Assembly (NCBI RefSeq): GCF_033063295.1
Contig: NZ_JAWJZH010000001.1
Location: 2,728,001 to 2,792,000 of the forward strand
DNA from: Nitrosomonas sp. Is35
GTDB lineage: Bacteria > Pseudomonadota > Gammaproteobacteria > Burkholderiales > Nitrosomonadaceae
Direction: 5' to 3'
DNA: 64,000 nucleotides
Shown here: positions 25,375 through 33,547 of the stretch, one piece after another
Numbering within the stretch: the stretch's first letter is position 1
Layout of the letters: every line of letters starts with the position of its first letter
Notes under the pieces: generated by a model
What the model was told of the DNA's origin: nothing
The model's input: the letters and a program-made list of their open reading frames with translations, nothing else
Databases searched by the model: none
Program-made: the position numbers and the translations under genes

Positions 25375-27210
25375 TCAAAGTCCGGTTAATTTGTCGCTGA
25401 AGCTCGGGGGATTCACTTGTGCCCGTGCCGTAAAGGTTTCATCCTGGAAATACAATGGCTGCGTGCCATAGATGGCAGGGAAACCAGCCACATAAATAAT
25501 CATGTCGCCAGGCTTTGTGATCTTGCCTTCAGCATCTTTCATCGGGCCTGGCAGTCGCATACACTCATCCGGCGTTAATAACGCGCGCTGCGTCTCCTGT
25601 AGGGTACGGGTGACATGTCCATGCATCATTGATGAGCGGCGGCCGCTGGTGGTAATCTGTTCTTTGATGACCGTGGTTTGCCCGGTCAGTTTGGATAAAT
25701 GCTCCGCTGTTTCAATCCGGTTGGGTGCAAATGCGGTCTGGATGTGACAGTTGGAAGTAATCGCTTCATCATGCCCGTAGCCGGTCTCGCGACTTTTGAG
25801 TTGATTTAAGTCTTGGCAAATCAGATAGGCTTTCATGCCATAGCCTGCGATAAACGCGAGAGATTCCTGAAAGATCTCAAGTTTTCCTAAGCTTGGGAAT
25901 TCATCCAGCATTAATAGCAGTTTGTGTTTGTAATGCGCGCTGGGTTGACCGTCTTTGAACGTGATTCTATCGGCTAACTTTCTGATGATCATATTGATCA
26001 GAATGCGGATTAAAGGGCGCAACCGCGATTTATCATTGGGGTGTGACACAATGTATAAGCTGACGGGATGCTCATGGTGCATGAGGTCACGGATTGTAAA
26101 ATCCGATGTGCTGATATTGTTGGCCACGATCGGATCTCGATACAGGGACAAATACGATTTGGCTGTCGACAACACGGAGCCGGCTTCTTCTTCAGGGCGA
26201 TCCAGCATATCGCGCGCACTGGCTGCAATCACTGGATGACTCTTGCCATCCAGATAATCTTGCATGGCCATTTCCATCCACAATTCCCTGATGTCGCGAT
26301 CAGGATCGGATAGCATTGCATCGACAGTCGATAATGTGGCAGGGGTTCCTTCTCGCTGCGATTTGTACAAAACATGCAAAATGACACCTACCAGCAATGC
26401 CTGGCTGGTTTTCTGCCAGTGGGTTTGTAATCCCTTGCCATCCGGATCAACAATTAAGGTAGTCAGGTTTTGAACATCGGCGACTTCGGTGCCGCTGCCA
26501 ATTTGGATTTCATCCAGCGGATTCCAGTGCGCGCTGCTGGTTGATGCCGGGTCAAAGCGCAGCACCTTGTTTTCGGCGTGAAGCTTTCTCCAACCGGCGG
26601 TCAATGCCCATAACTCACCTTTAAGATCAGTAATGACCGCGCTCTGAGTCCAGGAAAGCAAAGTGGGTATGACCAGACTCACACCTTTGCCTGAGCGGGT
26701 TGGGGCATAGCACAATACATGTTCCGGGCCGCGGTGTTTCAGATAGTGGGTTTTGCCGGAATTATCCCGCCAGCCGCCGACATAAACCGCATCGCTTTTG
26801 TGATTCTTGCCTGTTGCCAGTAGTCCTGCGGCTACAATGTCCTGCTTATCCGCCCATCTGGCTGAGCCATGCAATCCCTGATTGGTCCGGGATGAATTGG
26901 CCAATACCATTTTAATGACCAGCACCAGAATCAAACCGATGCTGGAAAATAAAATACCAAAACCTGCCGCCAGATCGAAGATGCCCGAATACTCGCCATA
27001 CCATTTATTCGCCCACACCAGAATTGCCCAGGGTTCATAAATATGAAAAAGGTGTGTACCTAATTGCGGTTGATAATTGAATTGTTGCGCAAAATACTGA
27101 GTGGCGACTTGGAATCCGCCAACAAGGCAGACAATGGATAATGAGCGGACGATAATCTTGTCTTTTTTGATATTTCTGCTGTCTTTAGAACTCAGATTGA
27201 TGTTATTCAT
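25375..27210 (-). CDS. traG: TraG/VirD4-family coupling protein
   Basis: A 611-residue inner-membrane ATPase that hands the relaxase-DNA complex to the secretion channel. Two N-terminal membrane segments (about residues 23-42 and 72-102) are followed by the RWADKQDIVAAGLL stretch, Walker A APTRSGKGVSLVIP (about 169-182) and Walker B LLLMLDEFPSLGKL (about 427-440). The ATG overlaps the traI stop by one base (TGATG), so they are coupled. Length is near RP4 TraG (635). Intact. Confidence 0.94.
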   Translation of the reverse strand: MNNINLSSKDSRNIKKDKIIVRSLSIVCLVGGFQVATQYFAQQFNYQPQLGTHLFHIYEPWAILVWANKWYGEYSGIFDLAAGFGILFSSIGLILVLVIKMVLANSSRTNQGLHGSARWADKQDIVAAGLLATGKNHKSDAVYVGGWRDNSGKTHYLKHRGPEHVLCYAPTRSGKGVSLVIPTLLSWTQSAVITDLKGELWALTAGWRKLHAENKVLRFDPASTSSAHWNPLDEIQIGSGTEVADVQNLTTLIVDPDGKGLQTHWQKTSQALLVGVILHVLYKSQREGTPATLSTVDAMLSDPDRDIRELWMEMAMQDYLDGKSHPVIAASARDMLDRPEEEAGSVLSTAKSYLSLYRDPIVANNISTSDFTIRDLMHHEHPVSLYIVSHPNDKSRLRPLIRILINMIIRKLADRITFKDGQPSAHYKHKLLLMLDEFPSLGKLEIFQESLAFIAGYGMKAYLICQDLNQLKSRETGYGHDEAITSNCHIQTAFAPNRIETAEHLSKLTGQTTVIKEQITTSGRRSSMMHGHVTRTLQETQRALLTPDECMRLPGPMKDAEGKITKPGDMIIYVAGFPAIYGTQPLYFQDETFTARAQVNPPSFSDKLTGL

Positions 27211-28847
27211 CAGAAGCTCCTTCGGGTGGTGATGGAGGTGGTGGGTCGTTTTTGACCTGCCGATTGCACTTTATTGACCCTGTGCTGTTTCATTAACTGC
27301 TGACGGTATTGTTCAAGCGGCTTATCGTCAAAAGTGATGCGCATTTGATTTTGTGCGGTCACTTCAGCGATCTCAAGACGAAACGATTCAGTTCCATTGA
27401 TCGCCAGGTGGCTGCCGTACTTCTTCATGGCCACTTGTAAAATATCCACTAATGCATCTTGTGTTGTATCCGGCAGCACGACTAATCGCTTGCCGTCATC
27501 ACGGATGGTGGTTGATCCTGCTTTATAAGTGACTGTGCCGATCTTGGTGATCGATTCAACAGAGCTGTCTTTAATAAAGCCATCTTTGAAGTAGCCATTA
27601 GGTTTATCATGGCTTTGCTTGGCCGATACCTGATTGCCCTTAAATTGACCGGATCTTCTGGATCGCAACACGGCCAATGCTTCAGCATTGCCATTTCTGG
27701 CCTCAAATGTGAGCCAATCCAGCCACCCCATTCTGGAATGATGGGCCTTAGAGTGCTGATAGGATTTTTGATAATCACTTTTAATGACTTCGATAGTCGT
27801 TTTGAATTGCTGATGTGCGGTTGCATACAGCGCTTTTTTGGCCAATCTCCCAGCTTTGATGCTTTTAATGATGTTTCGCTTGAGTTTGGCTTCCCGTTTG
27901 GCGCGGTCAATGAGTTGATCTCTGCTTTGGCGCAACATAACCCACTGGCTTGAATTCTGTCTGGCGCTATTTGCTTGCTCTTGCTGGTATCGCGCATAAA
28001 GCTTTGAAGTATCGATTCGATTCTGCAGTGGTTTTGGCTGGTATTGTTTGGCGTTTTGTTGTGACGATTGTCCAAAATTATCACTAGGTACAAATGCACC
28101 CAGTCTTTGAGTTAAATTCCCTTTGGATAAAGAGCGATCAACTGAACTGGCCTTAACAGCCACGCCATTATTGGCAACCAACACAAACCCGTTGCCACGC
28201 TCCTTGATTTCAAGGCCATGCCTAACTAGAACCTGATGCAAGTCATGCCAGTTGTCCGCGCCTTTGATTTCAGTAAGTGCCTCACGCTTGATCCAACCCA
28301 GCAAGCTCTCTACACCTGTTCTGGTTTCGATTTCTTGCGCTACTCTGGAGGCTTTATCATTCACGGTTTCATGATTAACTATTGTTAAACCATATTCCTG
28401 TTCGATTTGTTCACAAAGCTTCGCTACTTTCTTGTAATCATAATAAAGATTGTGGATTGTTAAGTTTCTAGAATGTATCTTATTGATTGCGATATGCATG
28501 TGAAGGCTATTGGTATCATCATGCACGACACTGATCCGTTGATGATCTGTAAAACCCAAGACATCACAAAATTGTTCTTCAATGGCATTAAGACTCTCAA
28601 GGGATAAACGCTCTCCTTCCGGGAAGCTCAACACCAAATGGCAGGTTTTGTCTGATTTGGCGCGCTTATTCATTTCCTGTGTGTTTTGTATCTCTATCAA
28701 TGCAGCTATCTGATCATCTGAATAACAGTTTGATACCTTGATCTGGCTGACACGTTCACTCTTGTCCTGAGGATCGGTCAGATACTGTATCAGTGCAGAG
28801 TAGTTGCTTTTGCGCACTGATTTGATGGGTATGATTTTAGCGATCAT
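27210..28847 (-). CDS. traI: TraI-like MOBP relaxase
   Basis: A 545-residue relaxase of the IncP TraI/VirD2 type (MOBP). Motif I with the nicking Tyr is VRKSNYSALIQYLTD (about residues 11-25), and motif III with the metal-binding histidines is HDDTNSLHMHIAINKIH (about 108-124). The long C-terminal half is basic and helical. The enzyme cuts one strand at oriT and stays covalently bound to it. It is shorter than RP4 TraI (732), mostly in the C-terminal part. A candidate KorB operator lies 6 bp before its start. Its oriT is about 0.5 kb upstream at 29342, past traJ. Confidence 0.92.
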   Translation of the reverse strand: MIAKIIPIKSVRKSNYSALIQYLTDPQDKSERVSQIKVSNCYSDDQIAALIEIQNTQEMNKRAKSDKTCHLVLSFPEGERLSLESLNAIEEQFCDVLGFTDHQRISVVHDDTNSLHMHIAINKIHSRNLTIHNLYYDYKKVAKLCEQIEQEYGLTIVNHETVNDKASRVAQEIETRTGVESLLGWIKREALTEIKGADNWHDLHQVLVRHGLEIKERGNGFVLVANNGVAVKASSVDRSLSKGNLTQRLGAFVPSDNFGQSSQQNAKQYQPKPLQNRIDTSKLYARYQQEQANSARQNSSQWVMLRQSRDQLIDRAKREAKLKRNIIKSIKAGRLAKKALYATAHQQFKTTIEVIKSDYQKSYQHSKAHHSRMGWLDWLTFEARNGNAEALAVLRSRRSGQFKGNQVSAKQSHDKPNGYFKDGFIKDSSVESITKIGTVTYKAGSTTIRDDGKRLVVLPDTTQDALVDILQVAMKKYGSHLAINGTESFRLEIAEVTAQNQMRITFDDKPLEQYRQQLMKQHRVNKVQSAGQKRPTTSITTRRSF

Positions 28848-28852
28848 CGTAT

Positions 28853-28865
28853 TTAAGCTGCTTAA
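28853..28865. promoter_or_regulatory. Candidate KorB operator TTAAGCTGCTTAA (copy 2)
   Basis: A 13-bp perfect palindrome with central T, identical to the site at 3200-3212 apart from the centre. It lies between the traJ stop and the traI start, only 6 bp from the traI ATG, so a bound protein could stop traI expression or elongation. Assignment to KorB is inferred from resemblance to the RK2 operator shape. Confidence 0.5.
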
Positions 28866-28888
28866 GTCAAAAAGGACTATTCCGAAAG

Positions 28889-29257
28889 TTATTTTTTAAG
28901 CTTCATAATGACATCCAGCATCGCGCTTTGCGTATTCCGGATACTGTCCAAGGTTAAGTGCAACTGCGACTTGCCAATTAATTTTGTGCGCCTGTCGTTG
29001 GTGAGCCAAAACTTGATTAATCCACCCAGCCTGCCAAGATCCGCATTGATTCTTAACAAAGCATCCACTTTCCGGTTATCTATAACACTGGGCACTTGAT
29101 AACCTAGGCCCAGATTGCGCAGGTACTCGGCAACGGTTAATCCGGCATCCGTAGCTTTGCTCTTTATTTCAGCGTCTTCGATTGGCAAAACAGGAACCCT
29201 GAGCTTTTTGTCTCTTCTCTCTTTTTTAATTGTCTTGAGGTTCTTTTTGTCAATCAT
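28889..29257 (-). CDS. traJ: TraJ/MobC-like oriT accessory protein
   Basis: A 122-residue basic protein. It has a ribbon-helix-helix-like start (KKLRVPVLPIEDAEIKSKA) followed by GLTVAEYLRNLGLGY and the MobC-type region DLGRLGGLIKFWLTND. In RP4 TraJ binds the inverted repeat beside the nick and guides TraI to it. The gene starts about 60 bp from a perfect 20-bp palindrome next to nic, and is followed by traI, the RP4 order. The symbol rests on position and family; MobC is an equal name for this fold. Confidence 0.85.
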   Translation of the reverse strand: MIDKKNLKTIKKERRDKKLRVPVLPIEDAEIKSKATDAGLTVAEYLRNLGLGYQVPSVIDNRKVDALLRINADLGRLGGLIKFWLTNDRRTKLIGKSQLHLTLDSIRNTQSAMLDVIMKLKK

Positions 29258-29272
29258 TTCAGTTTTCCTCGA

Positions 29273-29360
29273 AGAGCAAGATCAACGTTGAGCACAGAGT
29301 GCGAATAAGTTGGGGTGGAGATGGCCATCTCCACATATCTTGCCCGGCTGTGTGAGATTC
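29273..29360 (+). other. oriT: Origin of transfer (oriT), IncP-type, nick about 29342/29343
   Basis: Between divergent traJ and traK lies ATCTTGCCCGGCTG (29337-29350), near-identical to the RP4 nick region ATCCTGCCCGGCTG, so the cut is expected after TTG (between 29342 and 29343, plus strand). Beside it is a perfect 20-bp palindrome GTGGAGATGGCCATCTCCAC (29315-29334), the place of the TraJ-binding repeat in RP4. Further left, GCACAGAGTGCGAATAAG (29292-29309) also resembles the RP4 oriT. Comparison is from memory of RP4. The AT-rich DNA from 29360 to 29600 should hold traK-side binding sites and promoters. Confidence 0.88.
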
Positions 29361-29601
29361 AAGAAATATACTAACACTATAATCGATGTTTGCAAATAGT
29401 TTATTTTCGTTATATCATAATTACAAACAGTATTAAAATACTTGAAAAAAGCTTTATTCAACTAAATAACAGTCACTTGGAAGCAAAAAAAAGGATAAGC
29501 AATTAATTGATACTGAAAGCAACAAAAATAAACAGAAAGGAAAGCAAAAAAACAAAAAGCTGTTTGGACGCCAAGATAACTATTTTTTTGGAAATTGTGT
29601 G

Positions 29602-29925
29602 ATGAATAAATCCTTATCAGATCGAATCGCACTTTATGCGGATAAAAACAAAAGTACCGGTAAGCAATTTTTACCAGCGTTCATCGCATTGAAACCTGAT
29701 ATTGAGCAAGCACTCAAGGATGGCTGGACGATTCGACAGATCTGGAACATTTTGCACCAGGAAGAAAAAATCAAATGTTCTTATCAATGGTTCAGGACTT
29801 TGGTCAATCGACATATTGGTGAGGACAGAAAGCAACATCTACGCATTGATCAAGGAAATTCAGCCGGGAATGGTCATGAAGGATTTCGTTTTAATTCTGC
29901 AACTGAAAAAGAGGAGTTGATCTGA
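29602..29925 (+). CDS. traK: TraK-like oriT-binding protein
   Basis: A 107-residue basic protein with the TraK pattern: FLPAFIALKPDIEQALKDGW (about residues 23-42), TIRQIWNILHQEEKIKCSYQ and FRTLVNRHI. In RP4 TraK wraps the oriT DNA and helps expose the nick. It starts divergently from traJ with oriT between them. ATG at 29602 is preferred to GTG at 29599. The stop overlaps the traL start (TGATG). The tail after about residue 75 is polar and probably loose. Confidence 0.82.
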   Translation: MNKSLSDRIALYADKNKSTGKQFLPAFIALKPDIEQALKDGWTIRQIWNILHQEEKIKCSYQWFRTLVNRHIGEDRKQHLRIDQGNSAGNGHEGFRFNSATEKEELI

Positions 29926-30656
29926 TGGCTAAAATACATATGATTCTGCAAGGGAAGGGCGGAGTAGGCAAGTCGTTCATATCATCCACGCTAGCACAAC
30001 ATAAGTTTGCTAAAGGCGGCAATCCAATATGCATTGATACAGATCCGGTTAATGCCACTTTTTATGGATTTAAAAAACTCAATGTTAAGCAGATTAATGT
30101 GATGAACAATGATGAGATTGATCCGAGAAAGTTTGATGATTTAATTGAACTTATCGCCAATGCTGAAAATGACGTCATTATTGACAATGGTGCCAGCACC
30201 TTTGTGCCGATGTCGCATTATCTCATCAGCAATCAGATACCCGCCTTGCTTTTAGATATGGGGCATGAGTTGGTTGTGCATACCGTCATCACCGGCAGCC
30301 AGGCTCTATTGGATACATTGAATGGTTTTGTACATCTGATTAAACAGTTTCCGAAAGAAGCACTGTTTGTTGTCTGGTTAAATCCTTACTGGGGAGAAAT
30401 CACCATGAATGGCAAGCAGTTTGAGGAAATGAAAGCGTATATGGATAACAAAGGGCGAGTATCCGCCATCATCCGAATTCCACATTACAAGCCTGAGACT
30501 TTCGGCAAAGATTTGAGCGAAATCCTGCAATCAAAATTTACCTTCGATGAAGCGCTGAAGAATAGTGCTTTGCCGATGATGGTACGTCAACGATTAACGA
30601 TTATCCGCAGGCAGCTCTTCACCAACATTGAAAATGTGGCTGCGGTTTTAACATGA
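29925..30656 (+). CDS. traL: TraL-like MinD/ParA-family ATPase
   Basis: A 243-residue P-loop ATPase of the MinD/ParA class. The deviant Walker A is QGKGGVGKSFISS (about residues 9-21), followed by ICIDTDPVNATF and IIDNGAS. TraL belongs to the traKLM set of IncP plasmids; its exact task in transfer is not known. It overlaps traK by 1 bp and traM by 4 bp. It should not be taken as the KorB partition partner, although the fold is related; no IncC is in the window. Confidence 0.85.
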   Translation: MAKIHMILQGKGGVGKSFISSTLAQHKFAKGGNPICIDTDPVNATFYGFKKLNVKQINVMNNDEIDPRKFDDLIELIANAENDVIIDNGASTFVPMSHYLISNQIPALLLDMGHELVVHTVITGSQALLDTLNGFVHLIKQFPKEALFVVWLNPYWGEITMNGKQFEEMKAYMDNKGRVSAIIRIPHYKPETFGKDLSEILQSKFTFDEALKNSALPMMVRQRLTIIRRQLFTNIENVAAVLT

Positions 30657-31081
30657 ATGCCGACAAATTAGATGCGATCATTGAAAGAATAGCGTCAGAA
30701 CACGGCATTGTTCTGTCACAGGATGATCCGGTGTTGATGATGCACACCTTGAATGAAGTATTGCTGGAACAAAATGAAAAAGCTCATGCTGAACTGCTAA
30801 GCAATTACCAGGCGATATTAGAAGAAAACTTTAATCGATGGTGTGAGTATTCTACCAAAAAATCCAATGCCATTATCAGTGCATCCATGGGTAATGCACG
30901 ATTAACACGAGACCAATTTCTGGAAAGCTGTATTCAGCTGATTAATGAAAAAATAAAAAGTAGAGAGGGTCAGGAGATTTATGAGCTGACCAGAATTTCC
31001 AGGCAGGCGGCCATTATTAATTTACTGGCATCAACCTTACTCTTAATTTCGGTTTTAATCATATTTTTGATTTTGCTATAG
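30653..31081 (+). CDS. traM: TraM-like conjugal transfer protein
   Basis: A 142-residue protein with a helical cytoplasmic part and a single C-terminal membrane segment (AIINLLASTLLLISVLIIFL, about residues 121-140). RP4 TraM is of the same size and closes the traKLM operon. Here the gene overlaps traL by ATGA. Its exact role in transfer is unclear; a tail-anchored inner-membrane protein facing the relaxosome is the likely picture. Confidence 0.82.
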   Translation: MNADKLDAIIERIASEHGIVLSQDDPVLMMHTLNEVLLEQNEKAHAELLSNYQAILEENFNRWCEYSTKKSNAIISASMGNARLTRDQFLESCIQLINEKIKSREGQEIYELTRISRQAAIINLLASTLLLISVLIIFLILL

Positions 31082-31114
31082 CCAATCTTTTTTAACAATG
31101 CAATGAGATGGCGC

Positions 31115-31444
31115 ATGAGAACATTAAATTTAAATGAAGCTGCCCAATTCTTGAAGTTGCACCCTGAAGAAGTGCGCCGTCGCGCTAAAGCAGGAATTAT
31201 TCCGGGGGCAAAATTAGGGAAACGGTGGGCATTTATTGAAGATGATCTTGCTGATCACATTCGCTCGTTATATGCTTGCACTCGGCAAGCGTTGCAAGTG
31301 GGACATGAGGAGAAACAATTATGTCACTCTGTAAACGTGGTAAGACGTGGTGGATTAGTTTCACCACACCAAGCGGCGAGCGAGTTAGATGCTCTGCTGC
31401 AACTGAAGATAAAACCCAGGCGCAAGAATTCCACGATAAGCTGA
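31115..31444 (+). CDS. Excisionase-like helix-turn-helix protein
   Basis: A 109-residue protein whose first 60 residues are a MerR/excisionase-type winged helix: LNLNEAAQFLKLHPEEVRRR, then AGIIPGAKLGKRWAFIEDDL and HIRSLY. Such genes lie directly before tyrosine integrases and bend DNA at the attachment site to favour excision. ATG at 31115 is preferred to 31103. The last 40 residues overlap the integrase start by 124 bp and look like unselected reading frame, so the functional protein may end near 31330. It is on the plus strand after traM. Confidence 0.72.
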   Translation: MRTLNLNEAAQFLKLHPEEVRRRAKAGIIPGAKLGKRWAFIEDDLADHIRSLYACTRQALQVGHEEKQLCHSVNVVRRGGLVSPHQAASELDALLQLKIKPRRKNSTIS

Positions 31445-32337
31445 AAGCGGAATCCTGGCGGGTTGCAAGACTGGGGGATAAGCCAAAGCGCACTTGGGAT
31501 GAAGCGGCTTATAAATGGCTGATGGAGACGCAACATAAGGCTTCACATAAGCAGGACATGAAGCAGGTTGCATGGTTTCAACAGTTTTTTAGGGGCCAAT
31601 TACTTTCTGAATTAACTCGGGAAGTAATTGCTGAAGTGGGCGAGATAAAATGCAAAGAAACTTCACCTTCAACAGCTAATCGTTATTTGGCTACAATTCG
31701 AGCCATTCTACGAAGAGCCGCTTTAGATTGGGAATGGATTGAGAAAGCACCCTTTATCCGGCTATATAAGGAACCCAAACGGCGGATTCGTTGGATAGCT
31801 CCTGAGCAAGTACAAATATTACTAAATGAATTACCTGAGCATTTGGTTGATTTGGTAAAGTTTTCACTTTCAACAGGATTGCGCAAACGCAATGTTACTG
31901 ATTTGGAATGGTCGCAGGTTGATTTGCAGAGAAATGTTGCATGGATTCATGCAGATCAAGCCAAAGCACGAAAAAGCATTCATATTTCACTGAATGCAAC
32001 GGCTATGGGAGTTCTGAGAAAGCAGGTTGGCAAACATTCGTTAAGAGTGTTTACTTACCAAGGAAAACCAATTATTCAGGTCAATACCAGGGCATGGCGA
32101 AAGGCATTAAGAAGAGCAGGCATAGAAGACTTTCGTTGGCATGATTTGCGCCATACTTGGGCCAGCTGGTTAACTCAAAAAGGTGTACCGTTAAATGTAA
32201 TTCAAGAAATGGGAGCTTGGGAGTCAACTGAGATGGTGAAACGTTATGCTCATTTGGCGCCCGAACAATTCAGAAAACATGCAATGGTTGTAGATGAAAT
32301 TCTGAATGACACAATTTTGACACAAGTGAAAAATTAG
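31321..32337 (+). CDS. Tyrosine integrase of the element
   Basis: A 338-residue site-specific recombinase. The C-terminal catalytic domain shows the Arg in STGLRKRNVTDLEW (about residue 185), HDLRHTWASWL with the H-x-x-R pair (about 276-279), a Trp in place of the third His (GAWESTEMV) and the nucleophile Tyr in VKRYAHLAPEQ (about 312). The N-terminal SAM-like domain includes LSELTREVIAEVGEIK and TANRYLATIRAILRRA. GAGGAG precedes the ATG. It ends 35 bp before the tRNA-Thr 3' end, so that tRNA is the likely attachment target. Intact. Confidence 0.95.
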   Translation: MSLCKRGKTWWISFTTPSGERVRCSAATEDKTQAQEFHDKLKAESWRVARLGDKPKRTWDEAAYKWLMETQHKASHKQDMKQVAWFQQFFRGQLLSELTREVIAEVGEIKCKETSPSTANRYLATIRAILRRAALDWEWIEKAPFIRLYKEPKRRIRWIAPEQVQILLNELPEHLVDLVKFSLSTGLRKRNVTDLEWSQVDLQRNVAWIHADQAKARKSIHISLNATAMGVLRKQVGKHSLRVFTYQGKPIIQVNTRAWRKALRRAGIEDFRWHDLRHTWASWLTQKGVPLNVIQEMGAWESTEMVKRYAHLAPEQFRKHAMVVDEILNDTILTQVKN

Positions 32338-32371
32338 AAGATCACAAAATCAATCTAACTCATTGATTTTA

Positions 32372-32447
32372 TGGTGCCGACACCAAGAATCGAACTCGGG
32401 ACCTTCTGATTACAAATCAGCTGCTCTACCATCTGAGCTATGCCGGC
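32372..32447 (-). tRNA. tRNA-Thr (anticodon TGT), insertion site of the element
   Basis: The minus strand folds as a full 76-nt cloverleaf. The acceptor GCCGGCA pairs with TGTCGGC, followed by A and an encoded CCA. The D-arm has AGCTCAGATGGTAGAGC, the anticodon loop TTTGTAA gives TGT (Thr), and the T-arm has GGTTCGATT-type sequence (GAGTTCGATTC). The 3' end faces the integrase gene, so the element entered the 3' half and restored it. The matching direct repeat at the other end should lie left of the window. It follows sspB by about 30 bp. Confidence 0.96.
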
Positions 32448-32480
32448 AAATTGACAAGTACAAATTAAATTTAAAGAAAC

Positions 32481-32903
32481 TTACTTGATGATGCGAAGTT
32501 TTGGTTTACCAGAAGTTTTGGGTTGCGCAACCAGTGAATCTTGAACTGAATCACTTGATTTTTCAATGGCAATTTCATTTTTAATCTCTTCGTCTTCCGA
32601 TGGGAATGCTATGCCTTGATTGACTTCCTTTGCAAAAATTCCTTTAACTGCATCGATTGGAATATTAAGCTTTCTTGCTATCCCATTAAACCGAGCATCA
32701 AAACTAATTGATTCATTATTTATGATCAGTGCATGAACTGCATTTGCACTAATATTAAAAACTATTTCGCCATTTTTTATGTATTGCATAGGAACATCCA
32801 GCTCTGGATAAGCTTTTACCGATACAAAAGGGGTAAAGCCACTATCATTGCACCATTCATATATGGAACGAATCAAATATGGTTTCGTTGAATTATCACT
32901 CAT
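32481..32903 (-). CDS. sspB: ClpXP adaptor SspB
   Basis: A 140-residue SspB, the adaptor that binds ssrA-tagged proteins and delivers them to ClpXP. The N-terminal part has KPYLIRSIYEWCNDSGFTPF and a substrate-groove region DVPMQYIKNGEIVFNISANA. The C-terminal end KPKLRIIK is the conserved ClpX-binding tail (family LRVVK-like). It overlaps the sspA stop region by 4 bp and the two form an operon with petABC upstream. It is the last gene before the tRNA and the element. Confidence 0.94.
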   Translation of the reverse strand: MSDNSTKPYLIRSIYEWCNDSGFTPFVSVKAYPELDVPMQYIKNGEIVFNISANAVHALIINNESISFDARFNGIARKLNIPIDAVKGIFAKEVNQGIAFPSEDEEIKNEIAIEKSSDSVQDSLVAQPKTSGKPKLRIIK

Positions 32904-33499
32904 TTCCGCATTACTTTCTCTGATGCCGATAATGCATCTATGAATAATGGACGACTGAACAATCTTTCTGAATATTTCAATAATGGTGCTGCTTGCTTAG
33001 GAAGACGAATTCCATAATGCTCCAGACGCCAAAGCAATGGTGCAATGGCGACATCAAGCATTGAAAATTCATCCCCTAGCATGAATTTTTGCTTATCAAA
33101 AATTGGCGATATCATCGCAAGATTATCAGCAATAACTGTCCGAGCTTTGTCAATGACCTTCTGATCTGTGCCATCAAATGCATCGATATGACAAAATAAT
33201 TCCTGCTCAAAACGAAACAGCAACAACCGTGCTCGTGCACGCATTACTGGATCTGCAGGCATTAGCTGCGGATGTGGAAAGCGATCGTCAATATATTCAT
33301 TAATGATATTTGACTCATACAACACTAGATCGCGTTCCACAAGTACCGGAGCTTTGCCATAGGGACTCATCACCGCTATATCTTCTGATTTATTATTTGG
33401 ATCAACATCTATTACTTGAAAATCCATATCTTTCTCGTGCAACACAATTCTGCAGCGATGACTGTATGGACAAGTAATTGTTGAATATAGCGTCATCAT
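32900..33499 (-). CDS. sspA: Stringent starvation protein A (GST-fold)
   Basis: A 199-residue SspA, an RNA-polymerase-associated protein with a glutathione-transferase fold but without the usual catalytic activity. Typical marks are LYSTITCPYSHRCRIVLHEK at the start of the thioredoxin-like domain, SPYGKAPVLVERDLVLYES and NEYIDDRFPHPQLMP. In many beta- and gammaproteobacteria it follows petABC and precedes sspB, exactly as here. Start is MMTLYS at 33499 or the next Met. No damage. Confidence 0.94.
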   Translation of the reverse strand: MMTLYSTITCPYSHRCRIVLHEKDMDFQVIDVDPNNKSEDIAVMSPYGKAPVLVERDLVLYESNIINEYIDDRFPHPQLMPADPVMRARARLLLFRFEQELFCHIDAFDGTDQKVIDKARTVIADNLAMISPIFDKQKFMLGDEFSMLDVAIAPLLWRLEHYGIRLPKQAAPLLKYSERLFSRPLFIDALSASEKVMRK

Positions 33500-33547
33500 A
33501 ACTTCTAATCTTTGACTAAGTTACCTGTATATCCAGCAAATTTGATA

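Larger units (their letters stand above)
1..32371. mobile_element. Integrative and conjugative element with IncP-like transfer genes (right part; left end outside window)
   Basis: The trb genes, korB/kfrB, the tra genes with oriT and a tyrosine integrase together make a conjugative backbone of the RK2/RP4 kind. The integrase gene ends 35 bp from the 3' end of a tRNA-Thr gene, the usual position for an element inserted in a tRNA 3' end. Past the tRNA the genes are core-type (sspB, petABC, secA). Backbone genes lie at 1-5165 and 20602-32337; 5166-20601 is cargo rich in IS elements. No plasmid replication gene is visible. The left end and the duplicated tRNA 3' segment are not in the window, so the full size is unknown. 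Confidence 0.85.

Noticed and set aside
29925..30656. TraL as the ParA/IncC partner of KorB
   Set aside because: Position and coupling with traK and traM make it TraL; partition partners lie beside korB in IncP plasmids.
1..32371. Left attachment site of the element inside the window
   Set aside because: No second copy of the tRNA-Thr 3' segment was seen, and trbE runs off the edge, so the end must be outside.
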